Translations under genes and position numbers: made by a program
The notes under the pieces: generated by a model
Seen by the model: only the letters and a program-made list of their open reading frames with translations
What the model was told of the DNA's origin: nothing
The model's database searches: none
Assembly: GCA_019636345.1 (NCBI GenBank)
Contig: JAHBXQ010000005.1
Location: 310,001 to 374,000 of the forward strand
Direction of reading: 5' to 3'
DNA length: 64,000 bases
From: Pirellulales bacterium
GTDB lineage: Bacteria; Planctomycetota; Planctomycetia; Pirellulales; Lacipirellulaceae
Shown: piece by piece, positions 17,890 to 26,303 of the stretch
How the letters are laid out: every line of letters begins with the position of its first letter
Position numbering within the stretch: the stretch's first letter is position 1

Positions 17890-19067
17890 GCGGCAGAATC
17901 TCCGTCGCGAGACGCCGCGGTCGCCGAGACGGGACGCCACAGGCGATCGGAGCGACCTGTCGCCCAGACCCAAAACGCCGTCCAGGCCGCGGCGTGCAAC
18001 ATCAGGAACGAACCCGCCGCGGCGCAAACGCGGTTCCGCGCCCCCCAGGGAGTCAGCCCGACCACGGCGACGACCAACAGCGCAACTTGCAGCCCGAACG
18101 CCGCGCCGTACCACGGCCCCCCCAAAAGCGCGCTGGTCGCCAGCGCACCGAGCATCGCCCACGGCGCCGCAAGCCGCAGCAGCTTGTGCGAAACCAGGAC
18201 CGACCACGCCGGGTTTCGCCACGGCAGGAGCAGCTCCGGCGCCACGGCGATCAGTTGAAAGTTCCCCGCCAACGTGCGGATCTTGCGCCGCATCTCGCCC
18301 GCGGCGCTGTCCGGCAGCCGATCGAACGCCGTCGCCCGCTCGTCATGGACGACGCGGCGACCTTGCAGCACCACCTGCAGCGGCCAGTACACGTCGTCCA
18401 AGATCACCCCCTCGGGAACGGGTCGGAACAACTCGCGTCGCACCGCGGCAATCGCCCCGGTGACGCCGACCTGCGAGTGGAGTCGGCTCTCCTGCTTGCG
18501 CAGCCACGTCTCAAACCGCCAGTACAGCCCCACGCCGGCCAACACGCCGCCCTGGCTCTCAAGCCGCAGCTCGCCGCTGACGGCGCCGACCGCGGGGTCG
18601 GCGAAGTTTTCCAACAGCCGCACAAGCGCGTCGGGCGCCCAGCGCTGACGAGCGTCGGCCATGACGAGAATCTCGCCTCGAGCCTCACGGGCCAGTGCCG
18701 ACAACATGGCCGCTTTGCCGCGACCAGAACTCCATGTTACCACCCGCACTCCGCGGGGAGCAAACTGCTCGGCGACCTCGGCGGTCCGGTCCGTTGAACC
18801 GTCCGATCCGACGAGGATCTCGCCCGTGCCGCCCGTCTGCACAAGCACTTGCGTCAATTCCTCGAGCCGCGGGCCGATATTCGCTTCCTCGTCCCGGGCC
18901 GCAATCAGAATCGACGCCGAGCGCGGCGCCTCGGCGGCCGATTGACGCCACAGCGGCCGCCGTCGCGCCGCCGCGCCGATCGCCAGCGGGTACGCGACGT
19001 AGGCGTACGCCAGCACGGCGACGCTCGCCCAGAAGATCGACGCGAGCCACGGCTCCGACATCGTCAC
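17886..19067 (-). CDS. Glycosyltransferase family 2, membrane-bound
   Basis: 393 residues. A single N-terminal helix (about 8-30) precedes a GT-A catalytic domain: SILIAARDEEANIG, ILVGSDGSTDRTAEV (nucleotide binding), VMADARQRW in the place of the DXD motif, GAIAAVRRELF, and ILDDVYWPLQVVLQGRR with an R..IR motif after it (MRRKIRTLAGN). Three C-terminal helices follow. The design is like hyaluronan/cellulose-synthase-type processive or dolichol-type enzymes. Start and stop overlap the neighbours by four bases on both sides (ATGA at 19064-19067, GTGA at 17886-17889), so it is translationally coupled in the cluster. Confidence 0.88.
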   Translation of the reverse strand: MTMSEPWLASIFWASVAVLAYAYVAYPLAIGAAARRRPLWRQSAAEAPRSASILIAARDEEANIGPRLEELTQVLVQTGGTGEILVGSDGSTDRTAEVAEQFAPRGVRVVTWSSGRGKAAMLSALAREARGEILVMADARQRWAPDALVRLLENFADPAVGAVSGELRLESQGGVLAGVGLYWRFETWLRKQESRLHSQVGVTGAIAAVRRELFRPVPEGVILDDVYWPLQVVLQGRRVVHDERATAFDRLPDSAAGEMRRKIRTLAGNFQLIAVAPELLLPWRNPAWSVLVSHKLLRLAAPWAMLGALATSALLGGPWYGAAFGLQVALLVVAVVGLTPWGARNRVCAAAGSFLMLHAAAWTAFWVWATGRSDRLWRPVSATAASRDGDSAA

Positions 19068-20314
19068 GGGTCCCCCGCGCCGACCTGCGCCGTCAGCCCG
19101 CGAGGGTCAACCGCATCGTGCCAGATCTCGTCAAGCCGCCGGCCCAGCATGCTCCAACAGTACCGTTCAGCGGCCGTCTGGCGAGCTCGCGCAGCGAACT
19201 CCTTCGCTTCGTGCGGGGCGCGCATCCACCGCACCGTCGCCGCGACGAACTCCTCAACCGTGTCGGCGATCGCCAAGTCGCGATCGGGCGCGAGCCGCAA
19301 CCCTTCGGCCCCCACCGTCGTCGAAACGATCGGCAACCAACTGGCGGCCGCCTCGAGAATCTTCAACCGCGAACCGCCGCCGATTCGCAGCGGGACGACC
19401 ATCATCCCCGCCCGGGCCAAGTACGGCCGCACGTCAGGCGCGTTCGCCGCGAGCTCGCACCGCGGACTCTGTCGCACCAGCGCCGCAAGTCGCTCCGACG
19501 GATTCCTCCCGACCACCGTCAACCGCGCCGCCGGCTCCTCGACCAGAATGAGCGGCAAGACGCGGGCGAGAAAGTGCTTCAAGCCGTCGATATTCGGGCG
19601 CCAATCGAGCCCCCCCAGAAACAGCATCTCGCGCGGGTCGCGCGGCCGGTTCGGCTCGGCGTAGTCGGAAAAGCGAACGCCGTTCTCGACCACGGCGACC
19701 CGCTCGGCGGCGAACTCGTCGCGCATCAACTGGGCATCGTCGTCGCTCACCGCGACGACGCAGTGCGCTGCGCGAAACACCCTCCGCTCGTACCGCTCGA
19801 ACCGAGCGTGCTGCAGACGCAGGTACGAACGCGCCCACGGCCGCGTTTCGGTTTCGGCGTACCGCCGCCAGATAAGCGAGTCGACGTTGTGAGCCATCAG
19901 GATCACCGGCGCGTCGCTTGGCGCCCCGCGCAGCAACTCGACATAGGGGGACCACTCGACTTGCCACAGATCGATCTTCCGACCGCGTGCGAACTCGTGC
20001 AACTTACGGCGGAACCGTGCGCACATGTGCGCATCCACCGCGTACGGCGCCGGCGACGCGAGATTGCGCGCCACCTTGCGATAGAACGACCAGCCTCGCT
20101 TCACGGGGACCGGCAGATTCGCGAAGTGCGAGTCAATGCCGCGGGCTGCGAGGAACACGCGCGTCTCGCGTCCATCGGACGACTCCCCGTCGCCCCGAGA
20201 GAAATAGACGACCGAGTGCCGGTCCGCCAGTTCGAGCATCAGGTTGAGCGTCCGCTGGCGCTTGCCCGAGTTGGCCGGGCAGCAAACGTCCCAATCGACG
20301 ACGACGACGTTCAT
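19064..20314 (-). CDS. Glycosyltransferase (GT4-like, GT-B fold)
   Basis: 416 residues. The N-terminal domain MNVVVVDWDVCCPANSGKRQ has the acceptor loop of the exosortase-associated/PEP-CTERM-locus type glycosyltransferases; LMAHNVDSLIWRRYAE is typical of that subgroup. The C-terminal donor domain has MLFLGGLDWRPNIDGLKHF, LTVVGRNPSERLAAL, PDVRPYLARAGMMVVPLRIG and GSRLKILEAAASWLPIVST. It lacks the full E-x7-E sequence of classic GT4 but keeps the KxLEA helix. It is coupled by ATGA overlaps at both ends. Confidence 0.86.
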   Translation of the reverse strand: MNVVVVDWDVCCPANSGKRQRTLNLMLELADRHSVVYFSRGDGESSDGRETRVFLAARGIDSHFANLPVPVKRGWSFYRKVARNLASPAPYAVDAHMCARFRRKLHEFARGRKIDLWQVEWSPYVELLRGAPSDAPVILMAHNVDSLIWRRYAETETRPWARSYLRLQHARFERYERRVFRAAHCVVAVSDDDAQLMRDEFAAERVAVVENGVRFSDYAEPNRPRDPREMLFLGGLDWRPNIDGLKHFLARVLPLILVEEPAARLTVVGRNPSERLAALVRQSPRCELAANAPDVRPYLARAGMMVVPLRIGGGSRLKILEAAASWLPIVSTTVGAEGLRLAPDRDLAIADTVEEFVAATVRWMRAPHEAKEFAARARQTAAERYCWSMLGRRLDEIWHDAVDPRGLTAQVGAGDP

Positions 20315-21465
20315 GGCGCCACCGCAACGGCGGCCTCGGCGGCCGCTGGCGATTCCTGTCGCTCGTCAAGTTCGAGCCCGCGGTAGAGTCGCTCGTAGGA
20401 TTCGACCATCCGGTCGACGGAATACAGTTCTGCCGCCCGCCACTTGGCGGCGGTCGCCAACCGTTCGCGCTCCGTCGAGTCGCTCCACAGCCGGACCAGC
20501 GCCGCGGCTAGCGCCGCGGGATCTTCAGGCGGCACGAGCACGCCCGTCTGATCGTCGACCACCGTCTCCGGAGTGCCGCCGACGCGAGTCGCGATCAGCG
20601 GCACGCTCGAGGCCATCGCCTCCAAAAGCGTCAGCGCAATTCCCTCGGATCGCGAGGGCAGGACGAACGCCCGGGCTCGCCGCAACAGGTCGGGAACGCC
20701 GGCGATCTGGCCGAGAAACGTCACGCAATCCGCGACGTCGAGCTCTGCGCACTGTCGCTCCAGCTCGTCGCGGCAGGGGCCGTCGCCGGCGATTTCCACC
20801 CGCAGGTCCGGCGCGCTTGTGCGAGCCAGCGCGACCGCCTCGAGGAGCACGTCGATCCCCTTCTCGCGACTCAGCCTCGCCACGGCGACGATCGGCCCCG
20901 CGTCGCCGTCCGCGGGGGCGTGCTCTGCACCGACGAATCGTTCGAGGTCGATGCCGTTGACGATCGTCCGCAGCTTGGCTTCGTCGATTTGCAGCACGTC
21001 CCGCGCCACGGTCGCCGCGTCGCGCGACACGCAAACATACCGATGCACGGCCTTGGCCGCCAGCTTCGCGATCCGCCGCTGGCGATTCGACAGCCCCAAG
21101 GCCTGACCGTGCTGGGTGTGAATCACTCGTTTCGCTCCGGCAAAGCGGCCCGCCGGGGCGCCGTAGATCAGCGCTCGCACGTCATGGGTGTGCACTACGT
21201 CGGGACGAATGCCGCGCACCATCCGCATGAGCTGCGTCGCCAGCGTCGGACAGAATCCGCTCGGACGATGCAAACACACCACTGGCCATCCGCGGCGTCG
21301 CAACTCCTCGCCCACCGCGCCGCTGTAGCCCAGCGAGACGAACAACTGATCGAAATTTCGAGCCGCGCCGGCGTCGGCGAACTCCAACAACAACTGTTCG
21401 AGCCCGCCCACGTCCAGACCGAACGTTACATGCACGACGCGCAACCGCCCGCCTCGAGCGTCCAT
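20311..21465 (-). CDS. Glycosyltransferase family 4
   Basis: 384 residues. Begins LRVVHVTFGLDVGGLEQLLL, the acceptor loop of GT4 enzymes. DVVHTHDVRALIYG and VIHTQHGQALGLS lie in the first half. In the donor half VARLSREKGIDVLLEAVALA and the E-x7-E motif of SEGIALTLLEAMASSVPL are clear, followed by RVGGTPETVVDDQTGVLVPP. It probably adds a sugar to the lipid-linked repeat unit. The gap to the priming sugar transferase upstream is 46 bases. Confidence 0.9.
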   Translation of the reverse strand: MDARGGRLRVVHVTFGLDVGGLEQLLLEFADAGAARNFDQLFVSLGYSGAVGEELRRRGWPVVCLHRPSGFCPTLATQLMRMVRGIRPDVVHTHDVRALIYGAPAGRFAGAKRVIHTQHGQALGLSNRQRRIAKLAAKAVHRYVCVSRDAATVARDVLQIDEAKLRTIVNGIDLERFVGAEHAPADGDAGPIVAVARLSREKGIDVLLEAVALARTSAPDLRVEIAGDGPCRDELERQCAELDVADCVTFLGQIAGVPDLLRRARAFVLPSRSEGIALTLLEAMASSVPLIATRVGGTPETVVDDQTGVLVPPEDPAALAAALVRLWSDSTERERLATAAKWRAAELYSVDRMVESYERLYRGLELDERQESPAAAEAAVAVAP

Positions 21466-21511
21466 CGGGAGAAGTCCAATTGTTCAGTGTGTCCGAAAAT
21501 GCAACAACGGA

Positions 21512-22285
21512 TCAACTCGAAACGGCCGCCTCGGCCGGTTGCTCGCGACGCCGGCGTTCCCGTCGGCGACGTCCCTCTTGCCGTCCCCCGGCGACGACGG
21601 GACTTGGCGCGTAGACCTGGGACGCCACGTCCAGCAGCGTCGCCTTGCACGCCGCTTTGCGCGGGACGCCGATCATCTTCAGCAACGTCGCCGCGAGAAT
21701 ACGCAGCTCCACGTCGAGCCCGCCGAGGAACAAGTACTGCAGATCAAGCTCGAGCTTGCGCCGCACGCAATTGACATCCTGGTCCGGAGCGAGGTTGATC
21801 TGGGCGAGCCCGGTCACCCCGGGCCGCACCGCCAAGCGATGCACATAGCCGGGGATCTCTCGCGAGAGTTGCTCGACGAAACAGGGGCGCTCGGGCCGCG
21901 GGCCGACGAACGACATCTGCCCTGCCACGATGTTGGCCAGTTGCGGCAGTTCGTCGAGATGAAGTTTGCGCAGCACGCGCCCGACGCGCGTCGCCCGCGG
22001 GTCGTCCTCCGACGCCCAGACGGCCCCGGATTCCGTTTCCGCGTCGAACCGCATCGAGCGCAGCTTGTACATCGGGAACCGGCGGCCGCCGAGTCCGACG
22101 CGTTCCTGCTTAAGAACGGCCGGCCCGCGCGACGTCAATCGAATGGCAAGCACCAGCGCCGCGAGCAGGGGCGTGCATGCCGCCAACATCACGGCGGCGA
22201 ACACGCGCTCGCAAGCGTTTTTTACGGCACTTCGATGACAGCGGGGTACGAACGGATCGAGGCGGTCAAAATCAATGGTGTCCAT
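21512..22285 (-). CDS. Undecaprenyl-phosphate sugar-1-phosphate transferase (priming enzyme)
   Basis: 257 residues, bacterial sugar transferase family (monotopic phosphoglycosyltransferase). It transfers a sugar-1-phosphate from a nucleotide sugar to undecaprenyl phosphate to begin repeat-unit assembly. A membrane helix (about 26-48, AAVMLAACTPLLAALVLAIR) precedes KQERVGLGGRRFPMYKLRSM, LRKLHLDELPQLANIV (with the Asp-Glu catalytic pair), MSFVGPRPERP and RPGVTGLAQIN. The short form lacks the extra helices of WcaJ/WbaP proteins. The C-terminal 25 residues are Arg/Glu-rich and unlike the family. First gene of the minus-strand polysaccharide operon. Confidence 0.93.
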   Translation of the reverse strand: MDTIDFDRLDPFVPRCHRSAVKNACERVFAAVMLAACTPLLAALVLAIRLTSRGPAVLKQERVGLGGRRFPMYKLRSMRFDAETESGAVWASEDDPRATRVGRVLRKLHLDELPQLANIVAGQMSFVGPRPERPCFVEQLSREIPGYVHRLAVRPGVTGLAQINLAPDQDVNCVRRKLELDLQYLFLGGLDVELRILAATLLKMIGVPRKAACKATLLDVASQVYAPSPVVAGGRQEGRRRRERRRREQPAEAAVSS

Positions 22286-22873
22286 TTCGATGCATGGGTG
22301 CGCGCTCTCGGCAGCAACCGCTCGCAGGCGAATCCCTCAAGATCAGCGCTGCCGCAACGTTGGGGATCGGGGGGAGGTGCGAAACTCGCGACGCCGGACG
22401 TCCGTTCAATGCGCCCGGCGCATGTCGCAATCGCGAACCTGAGACGCGCGCCGTCGTGGCGCGAACATCTGACGGAAGCGCGAGCGCGCAATCTCGGCGT
22501 CACGATTGAATCAACCGTGACGCGGACCATGACGAGCAAACGCTGCCGGGGGTCGCGAATCGCCGCCCCTACAATCCTTACAACGGCCGCAATCATACTC
22601 CTTCTGACAGGAGACAACCACAGTTTTCCCCCGAGAATCTTCGCAGTTAGGACGACTGTCTGACACTCCAGGGGGGGAAACTCCTAGCGCCCGGCGAATC
22701 GTCGGGCTCCCGGATGGCGAGAACGCGCTCTCGCTCGCGTGCCGAGGGACGAGGGCGACGCCGGGGCGCGCTGACCTAATGGGGAAAGTCCCCCTGCCGA
22801 CAGGTCGACCTGTACCGATTGCACGGATTGCAACCAAGGCGCCGAATGGCTGGGAACTCCCCGGTTGTACCGA
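22286..22873. other. Divergent intergenic region of the polysaccharide locus
   Basis: About 590 bases between the divergent sugar transferase and TolC-like genes; it should hold both promoters. Visible elements include a perfect 14-bp palindrome ACAGGTCGACCTGT (22800-22813), a short GGGGA/TCCCC hairpin (22780-22794), and direct repeats GATTGCA spaced by two bases (22818-22833). Frames in this gap have unlikely composition and no start signals. I could not fit a c-di-GMP (GEMM) aptamer to it. Confidence 0.5.
22800..22813. promoter_or_regulatory. Perfect 14-bp palindrome, candidate operator
   Basis: ACAGGTCGACCTGT is identical on both strands and lies about 200 bases ahead of the TolC-like gene in the leader region. 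Its length and symmetry suit a dimeric regulator, but no regulator gene is adjacent. Confidence 0.35.
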
Positions 22874-22900
22874 CAATCCGGCAATTGCCGGATTGTTTTT
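22874..22900 (+). terminator. Intrinsic terminator in the leader of the TolC-like gene
   Basis: CAATCCGGCAATTGCCGGATTG (a perfect palindrome, 22874-22895, read as an 8-9 bp stem with AATT loop) is followed directly by TTTTT (22896-22900). This is the only textbook intrinsic terminator seen in the window. No plus-strand gene lies upstream until 16297, so it may be an attenuator of the gene that follows. A second hairpin (CCGCCGAAC/GTTCGGCGG, 22907-22931) follows at once. Confidence 0.65.
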
Positions 22901-23004
22901 GCCGCCGCCGAACCCGTTAGCGTTCGGCGGTGAATTCCTCGCTGCCGATCTCACTGTCAGTTCGATCCCCCCAACCATCGCGACTAGCGGTCATCGTTAC
23001 ACGC

Positions 23005-25947
23005 GTGTCGACCATTCCCCGGATCACCAGTCCTCGTCGATTCGTCGCCGCAGCAGCGGCGGGCGCGGCGATCGCGCTTTGCCCAGTGCAATTTACGGCC
23101 AGCGAGGGGCGATTCGCCGCAAACGCAGGCGAAGTCGGCCAAGCACCCTCTCAACCCCCGCAGAAGTGCCCCGAGGACGAGGCCGCCACGACCTTGCGGC
23201 TCATCAAGTCGCGCCCCCCGACTGAAGCTCAGGGGCCCGAAGCAGGCTCGTCCGCCCAGCAGGGGCCATGGCGGGCAGCGACTCCGCTGGCAGTCGTCCA
23301 GTGGGCTTTCCCGGGGGTCGAGGCCCTTCATCCCTCGACCGGCGCCACGCCCCATGATCGCTCGCCGTTGCCGAACCGACGCCTAGCCCAGGGCGCGAAG
23401 CTGGAAGTCGTGGGAGAGTCGATCACCACGCCCGCCCCCGCATTCGTCCTCGACTCAGTCATCGCCTCTGACGGCTCTCCAGCACCCACGAGCTTGGTCC
23501 TCCTGCCGACCTCGCAAAGTCGGCAGGCCCCTGTGAACCTAGTCGCTCGCCCCGCGGCAGAGCCCTCAATGGCCGCCCCCGAGCCTGCGGCCCAGGCGCC
23601 GCTCGTGCAGCGAGCACCGCCGAGCCCGTCGATCCCCCGGGCGCCGCAAGTCGCCGCTCGGCAGATCCCCGCTTCGCAGCCGCAGCCAGTGGTCGAGTCC
23701 CTCGCCGTCTCTCACTCCCCTGCACCGACGCCGTTCGTGCCCCCATCGGCGGCGCCGGCAGCACCGCAGATCATCTCGGTGGCGACGACTGCCGAGCCGT
23801 CGACCGTGGCCATCCGCCCGACCCCGGCCAAGTCGCAGCCGCCGGCCGTCGAAGTTCAGCCGGCTGAACTGACGCCGTCCCCTGCGCCCATGGCTCCGCA
23901 ATTGGCCAGTTCACCCGCCCCGAGCCCGGCCGCTCCCCGGCTCGAGCCGGAGCGCCGCGCGGCGCCGGATCGCCACGTCGAACCGGTCTCTCTGCAGTCC
24001 CCGGCGTCGCTGGCCGCAATGTCACGGACTGACGTACGCCCGCTGCCCCGCACCACCCCCGCAGCCCCCACGCTCGTCTTGCCGACTGCAGCCGAGCCGA
24101 CGCTCGCCGCGGCGTCGCCCGTGGCGCCTCTCGTTGCCCCGGCAAAGCAAGCCCGCCTCGCCGTCAGCGAATCCGCTTCCGCCAAACAGACCTCGGCCGC
24201 CGCTGCCAAGTCGGAACCCTCCGCCCCGCAGGCGCCTGAACTACGACTCGCCGACGCCGGCGCGCCCGCGCAGCCAGCCGTTCCCCAAGTTCCCGCTGCG
24301 ACAGCACCCGCATCCCTGCCCGCTCTCCCGGCCGTTGCAGCGTCCCGACCCGTCGTCGAAACGAAGCCGGTGCTCGTCGCTGCCGCTCAGCCTCCGCGGC
24401 AGCCCGACCCGCTTCCCGCCCCCCCGAGCCCGACAGCCCCGCCGGATCGACAGGAACCAGTCGGCGATCCGAACGAGTGGCAACTCGGCATGCTCGAGGC
24501 GATCCGCGTCGGCGTCGTCAACAGCAAGGACGTGGTCGTCCTCCGCTACGCGCCTCAGATCGTCAGCACGGCGATCGCGCAGGAGTGTTCGCTGTTCGAC
24601 CCGGTCTTCGGCCTGAACGCCTACGGCGGCCAGGACGACCGGCAAGTGCGCAGCCTCGTCGAGTCGCAAGGCGCCAACATCGACGTTCAGCGGACCGATA
24701 TCGTGACGCCGCTCTACCAGCCCGACCAGGTTTACATGCGGCATCAGCTCTACACGGGCGGCGAACTGAAATACGGCTTCGGGACCGATTACTCGAACTA
24801 CTCGCCGCCGGGCGATTTCTTGCTGCTCAACCCGGGGTGGAACTCGAACTTCAACGTCCGCTACCGGCAACCGCTTGGCGCCGGCCGCGGCTACACGATC
24901 ACGACCAACCCGCTGCGGATCGCCCGCTCGGCGACGGCCCAGTCGCGGATGGAGTTTTCCGTCCAGGTGCGCCGGGTGATCCTCGACATCGAGACCGCGT
25001 TCTGGACCCTCGGCGGAGCCCAGCGCGAGCTGCAAATCGCCCGGCAGTATCGCGATGTCGCCGTGCGAACCGCCGAGGACGAAGCGGAACGCGAAAAGCT
25101 CGGCAGCAGCTCGCTCCCCGACGTGCTTATCGCCCGCGGCCAAGCCGAGGCGTTCAACATTCAGGTCATCCAGGCCGAGCAACGAGCGGCCGTCGCCGCA
25201 GATCAACTGCGACAGGTCATGGGTTTGCGAACCGCCGGGGCTGCGTCGTTCACAACCGACGGGCTCCCCCCCGAACTCGCCAACAAACGGCTTGCCCCGC
25301 TGGTCCTGCCGCAAGACGTCGAGGTCGATCTCGAATGGGGCGCCGCCGTCCGCACGGCCCTGGCCCGCCCCGAGATCAGCGCCCAACGGGCCGCGGTCCG
25401 CACGGCTGATTTGGTCGTCTATCAGGCCCGCAACGGTTTGCTCCCCAACGTCTCGTTGCAGGCCGACTACGCGGCGACCGGCCTCGAGGATCGGCTCGAC
25501 AAGTCGATCGGCACCGCCGCCAGCCACAACTACAACTTGTGGGGCGTGGGGCTGTTCTACGAACGTCCCCTGGGGATGCGCTCGGCGTCCGCGTTCGTCA
25601 AGCGGGCCCAACTGCAGTACGGGCAGGAGCTCGCCCAACTCCGCAAGCTCGAACACGACATCCTCCATCAGTTGCGCCAATCCTACGAAACGGTCCGCAA
25701 CGCGAACCGAGTTTGGCTCGAACAGCAGCAACGGGTCGCCACGTTCAAGCAGCAACACGAGGCCTACGTCGAGTTGTATCAGCAAGGCAAGGTCGAATTG
25801 TTCCGGCTGCTCGACATCGAGCGGAGCCTCGCGGCGGCCGAACTCGAGGCCAACGCCGCCTGGACTGTCGCCCGCACGGCCGAAGCCCGCTGGCGTTTCG
25901 AGAAATTCGAGGACGCGGGATACTACAATCTCGAGTTTGCGGATTAG
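23005..25947 (+). CDS. TolC-like outer-membrane efflux/export protein with long Pro/Ala-rich region
   Basis: 980 residues from GTG 23005. The start choice gives a normal signal peptide (RRFVAAAAAGAAIAL); an upstream GTG at 22930 would add 25 residues. Residues about 40-485 are extraordinarily rich in Pro, Ala and Ser with no globular motif. From about residue 488 (DPNEWQLGMLEAIRVGV) the outer membrane efflux protein fold follows, with two repeats of beta strand plus long coiled-coil helices (RVILDIETAFWTLGGAQREL, KLGSSSLPDVLIARGQAEA). TolC trimers form a pore; here in the exopolysaccharide locus it could export the polymer in place of a Wza-type channel. The Pro-rich region is about 450 residues longer than usual. 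Confidence 0.8.
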   Translation: MSTIPRITSPRRFVAAAAAGAAIALCPVQFTASEGRFAANAGEVGQAPSQPPQKCPEDEAATTLRLIKSRPPTEAQGPEAGSSAQQGPWRAATPLAVVQWAFPGVEALHPSTGATPHDRSPLPNRRLAQGAKLEVVGESITTPAPAFVLDSVIASDGSPAPTSLVLLPTSQSRQAPVNLVARPAAEPSMAAPEPAAQAPLVQRAPPSPSIPRAPQVAARQIPASQPQPVVESLAVSHSPAPTPFVPPSAAPAAPQIISVATTAEPSTVAIRPTPAKSQPPAVEVQPAELTPSPAPMAPQLASSPAPSPAAPRLEPERRAAPDRHVEPVSLQSPASLAAMSRTDVRPLPRTTPAAPTLVLPTAAEPTLAAASPVAPLVAPAKQARLAVSESASAKQTSAAAAKSEPSAPQAPELRLADAGAPAQPAVPQVPAATAPASLPALPAVAASRPVVETKPVLVAAAQPPRQPDPLPAPPSPTAPPDRQEPVGDPNEWQLGMLEAIRVGVVNSKDVVVLRYAPQIVSTAIAQECSLFDPVFGLNAYGGQDDRQVRSLVESQGANIDVQRTDIVTPLYQPDQVYMRHQLYTGGELKYGFGTDYSNYSPPGDFLLLNPGWNSNFNVRYRQPLGAGRGYTITTNPLRIARSATAQSRMEFSVQVRRVILDIETAFWTLGGAQRELQIARQYRDVAVRTAEDEAEREKLGSSSLPDVLIARGQAEAFNIQVIQAEQRAAVAADQLRQVMGLRTAGAASFTTDGLPPELANKRLAPLVLPQDVEVDLEWGAAVRTALARPEISAQRAAVRTADLVVYQARNGLLPNVSLQADYAATGLEDRLDKSIGTAASHNYNLWGVGLFYERPLGMRSASAFVKRAQLQYGQELAQLRKLEHDILHQLRQSYETVRNANRVWLEQQQRVATFKQQHEAYVELYQQGKVELFRLLDIERSLAAAELEANAAWTVARTAEARWRFEKFEDAGYYNLEFAD

Positions 25948-26303
25948 GAAGCCAAGGGGTTCCGGGCCTTCGCCGGGGCGTTCCGCACCTGAGCCGCTGC
26001 CCGGCGGGTGAGCGAAAACGGCGCCTCCGGGCGATTCTCTTGCTGTTTTTCCCCCTGCTCGCCTTTGCTGGGCGGTTTCAGCATCGAACTGGGTCGCCTC
26101 CTGTGCTCCCCGAGCCCGCCGTGGCGCGATCCCGCGGGCCCCGCGGTTCCGGCACTTTGCCGCGATCACGTCAAGCGAGTCGCGGCAGTTGTCCCGGGGT
26201 TCGCCTCCATTATGATGGAGTCTGCAACTTCGTCCTCGGCGGGCGAAGGCCGACGGCGGCGAAGTTCGAATCCGACCTCCTCATCAATCCTGCCTCACTG
26301 ACT
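25948..26303. other. Intergenic gap between TolC-like and Wzz-like genes
   Basis: 356 bases on the same strand. I see no gene, terminator or strong repeat. Short frames here lack family features. A promoter for the following gene may lie in it. Confidence 0.4.

Noticed and set aside
22600-22873. c-di-GMP riboswitch ahead of the exopolysaccharide gene
   Set aside because: The conserved GEMM landmarks could not be placed in order; only the terminator, a palindrome and short hairpins are visible.
22511-22978. A 155-codon minus-strand frame in the polysaccharide leader
   Set aside because: No family, unlikely composition, and it would cover the terminator and the leader of the TolC-like gene.
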